Assembly (NCBI GenBank): GCA_032768795.1 | Contig: CP136491.1 | Coordinates: forward strand, 2,604,001-2,668,000 | DNA from: Tremella fuciformis | Taxonomy: Eukaryota; Basidiomycota; Tremellomycetes; Tremellales; Tremellaceae | Reading direction: 5' to 3' | DNA length: 64,000 nt | Part shown: positions 61,655-64,000 of the stretch, one piece after another | Numbering within the stretch: position 1 is the first letter of the stretch | How the letters are laid out: every line of letters starts with the position of its first letter | The notes under the pieces: model-generated | What the model was told of the DNA's origin: nothing | What the model saw: only the letters and a program-made list of their open reading frames with translations | Database searches by the model: none | Translations under genes and position numbers: made by a program

Positions 61655-62630
61655 ATGAACGACCCGCTCTCGCCGTTCAATGCCCCGCCCCCGCGCTACC
61701 TGCTCGAGTCCGACTCGTCGGACGAAGAGGGCCAAGGCGTCTACGTGGCGAGCGGCTCCCGGCCGCGCCGGCCGCCAGGCCGTCCCAGCACCAGCATCAG
61801 CATCACCGTCGCGCCCGGCGGCGGCGGCGCCGACGCAGCCGACGTGGGGGAGGCGGTCCTCGGCGTGGGCCAGGCGGGCAAGTACCTGCTGCGCAAGACC
61901 GTCGCCGCTCTCGCTCTCGAGCATCCCGATCCCCAGGTGGTCATCTCGGCCGATTCGACCGTCATCGGGCGCGGGTACCGCGTAGGCGGGACGCTGGTGT
62001 TGAGCGTCGAGGGCACGATGGACGACGGGGCTCTGCACGCGCTTGCGCGGAAGCTGCTCGAGGCGTATCCGAGCGCTAGCTGGTGAGCGGAGGCGGTCCA
62101 ACTGGACGCCTGGCATTGAGGGGGGTGAGACTGAGGCGCAGGACGGTGCTGTCCATCTACGTGCCGGCCATGTACATCCCCGCCGCGGGCCCGTCTGAGG
62201 CGCGACGGGCCACTCCGCCCATACGCTATGTGTCAATCAGCAGAGGGGCGGCGTACGAGGCGGCGGGCGCGGGACCGTACGCGTCGCCCAACTACACGAC
62301 CGGCCTGGCCGGCGCTCTCCTCGCGCTCGTGAGTCGTCCCCCGAGGGGGCACACGGTATGATGGGACAGCCACTGACGAGCCAGTCGGTCCACCCGTCTT
62401 CGCCTTGCAAGCACCCGCTCTCGGCCCTCCTGCTCCCGCTGCCCCTGTCTTCGCTATCGCCTGCCGACCTGGGCGCCGCGCTCAGCGTCTCGACGCGGTC
62501 GGTGTCTCTCCGCACGGACGCCCGAGCCCGGTGGACAGAGGACGATGACGAGCCGTACGCTGCGCCTGGAATGGGCGGCGGCAGACCGGTGCATGTGGAC
62601 CGGTCAGAGCTGTCCTCCATGTACACCTGA
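61655..62630 (+). CDS. Possible proteasome-assembly chaperone (PAC1/PBA1-like)
   Basis: Three exons (61655-62082, 62142-62328, 62385-62630) give 286 residues. The start MNDPLSPFNAPPPRYLLESDS, a central Gly-rich beta-type region (VVISADSTVIGRGYRVGGTL) and PNYTTGLAGALLAL followed by ALLLPLPLSSL are the clearest blocks. The last pair resembles the SPNF-TG-PAALLSL ... LLLP pattern I associate with PAC1/Pba1, which starts proteasome alpha-ring assembly with PAC2. That match is by eye and weak. Introns are 59 and 56 nt with GT-AG ends. Otherwise treat it as a hypothetical conserved protein. Confidence 0.65.
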
Positions 62631-62747
62631 CCGTCGCTCTGAGGACATGTTGCATCCGCTCAACGACAAGAGAGATATACAGTACATACTTGTGCATAGT
62701 CGTACACCCGCTGCGGAACAACCCAAAATGCAGTCCCAGGACAACCA

Positions 62748-64000
62748 TCATTCCACATCGAATATACTGCCGTGGTCGTCGAGATGATCCTCGGCCAGTC
62801 CGACCGTATCTTCCAATCCACCGCCTGAGACCATCATGTCGTCTGCCGGCTGCGACTGCTCCGCTGTAGGGAGCTGTTCGTGCGCCTCGGCACTCTCCAA
62901 CGCGGCGACAGTCGCTTTCACAGCCTCAATCGCCTCGTTCTCCGCCTTTGTCTTCTTCCGCTTCTTTGGGCCGCCCGAGCCATCCTCTCCCTCACCGGTC
63001 GACGGCCGAGCGGTGGAGCGCCGTTTCTTGATATTCCGGCCGTCGCCCCACAATTCAGGAGGACGAATGACACCGAATTTGAAATGATACAGTCCACAAG
63101 CTTTCGCAAGATCAGCTACAATCCCTGCTCAAGACGACAGGCTCACGGTTGCACACCTTGTGATCCTCGCCGCCCAGCACAAGCTTGCGCCAGACTGTAG
63201 TCTCCGTGCGACCGCAGATATCGCAGCTGCCCGGCGGGCCTTTCTTCAACCTCGATAGAACGCTGGTCGGCGCGGGCAACTCTGGCTGGCCGTCGACATT
63301 GCTCGACCCGCTGGCGACGGCTGGCCCTGTCAAGTTGGCATCTGCAGGATTGTCCATTTCTATCCCCTCCATTTGGCCATCCGGCGGCAAGAAGTCTGCA
63401 AAAGCCTGTTCGATCTGCCCGCTATTGTGCAGATGAAGGATGTACTCCTCGGCTGTCCGGGCGTGTTCAGCAACATCGTCCGCTTCGCCTGAGACGTCTC
63501 CAGTCGCTGTCGTTTCGTCGACATGTTCCTGGTCCAGTCGACCGGGCATCGTCGGCCAGTTCTGTTGCTGCAGACGGGCCTTGCGCTCGTCTTTTGTGCC
63601 GGGATGAGGGGCTGGCAGAGCTTGGGCATGCGAAACAGCGCTAATCTTTGGCGGACGCCCTCGCCGTCGACGAGCGATTGCGGGCGACGAGTACGCGCCC
63701 ATAGGCAGATCATCCTGACCAGGCTCATCAGTCTTTGATTTGGACAGCAGACCTCCGATGAAGCCTCCGATGGCCCGAATAGTCGTGGCGATGTCTTCCT
63801 TGTCTTTCTCGGTGCTTTTCTCCCCAACTGCATACAGTTCGCCAGCTATCTTTGCCAGACGAGTCTCCTCATCGACCTTGGCGTCTCTCGCCTTGATCAG
63901 GTTTTCCCGATGTGTCGAGTGAGTTTTGCGAATCTCGGCTATCTCTTCTGTGACTGCTGTCTCCTTGGCGCGCAAAGCTGCAAGGTCACTGGAGAGGAAC
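62748..64000 (-). CDS. GATA-type zinc-finger protein with AT-hook (5' end outside window)
   Basis: Two exons are visible: 63147 to beyond the window edge, and 62748-63100. Reading downstream: a coiled-coil-like region (RKTHSTHRENLIKARDAK), an AT-hook core RRRRGRPPKI, then a single GATA finger CDICGRTETTVWRKLVLGG ... HKVCNPCGLYHFKFG, followed by the basic KKRRS and KKRKK segments and an acidic tail. Spacing CxxC ... CxxC fits the family, but the usual CNACGLY reads CNPCGLY because the Pro codon spans the splice (63101-63146). GATA factors regulate nitrogen, iron or light responses in fungi; which applies here is unknown. The N-terminal part and start are missing. Confidence 0.85.

Overview
The window is nuclear DNA of a basidiomycete fungus, most likely an Agaricomycotina/Tremellomycetes-type yeast or dimorph. 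It is GC-rich and densely packed with genes cut by many short introns, mostly 39-69 nt, with CTNAC/CTGAY-like branch sites and CAG/TAG acceptors. Core proteins (ARP2, YAK1, SF3B2/CUS1, MEX67, SART1/SNU66, SPT4, CDC24) read as fungal orthologues once introns are removed. No prokaryotic, viral or organellar genes were seen.

Layout. 1-13.5 kb is housekeeping: a partial Ser-rich protein, CRIPT, ARP2, the kinase YAK1, splicing factor SF3B2 and mRNA exporter MEX67. 13.8-19.9 kb is unusual: two copies of a 685-bp sequence, apparently near-identical, in inverted orientation enclose a convergent gene pair (an adaptor-accessory-like DFGDF/DPW protein and a DHHC palmitoyltransferase). The same repeat end sits just upstream of both start codons. 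20-30 kb is a cell-surface cluster on the minus strand: three paralogous single-pass membrane proteins with PPxY tails and a secreted thaumatin-like protein.

30-48 kb holds SART1/SNU66, SPT4, an NTF2-like-fold protein, an orphan protein with a 36-residue tandem repeat, a 1610-residue coiled-coil protein, a secreted glycosidase-fold protein, a peroxisomal 2,4-dienoyl-CoA reductase and a small ABM-fold monooxygenase-like protein with a 9-nt microexon. 48-64 kb holds CDC24 (Cdc42 GEF), a RING/TRAF-type zinc-finger protein, a LIM-C1-RhoGAP, a BUD21/UTP16-like U3 protein, a possible proteasome-assembly chaperone and the 3' part of a GATA factor.

Themes. CDC24 and a LIM-RhoGAP lie 2.8 kb apart, giving a GEF/GAP pair for Rho-type GTPases, and ARP2 is in the same window. 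Five introns use GC-AG instead of GT-AG boundaries, out of about 90 I could place. Start codons and some 5' exons of the three surface paralogues, the 5' part of MEX67 and the first exon junction of the DHHC gene remain uncertain. All gene models are by eye; no search or alignment was run.
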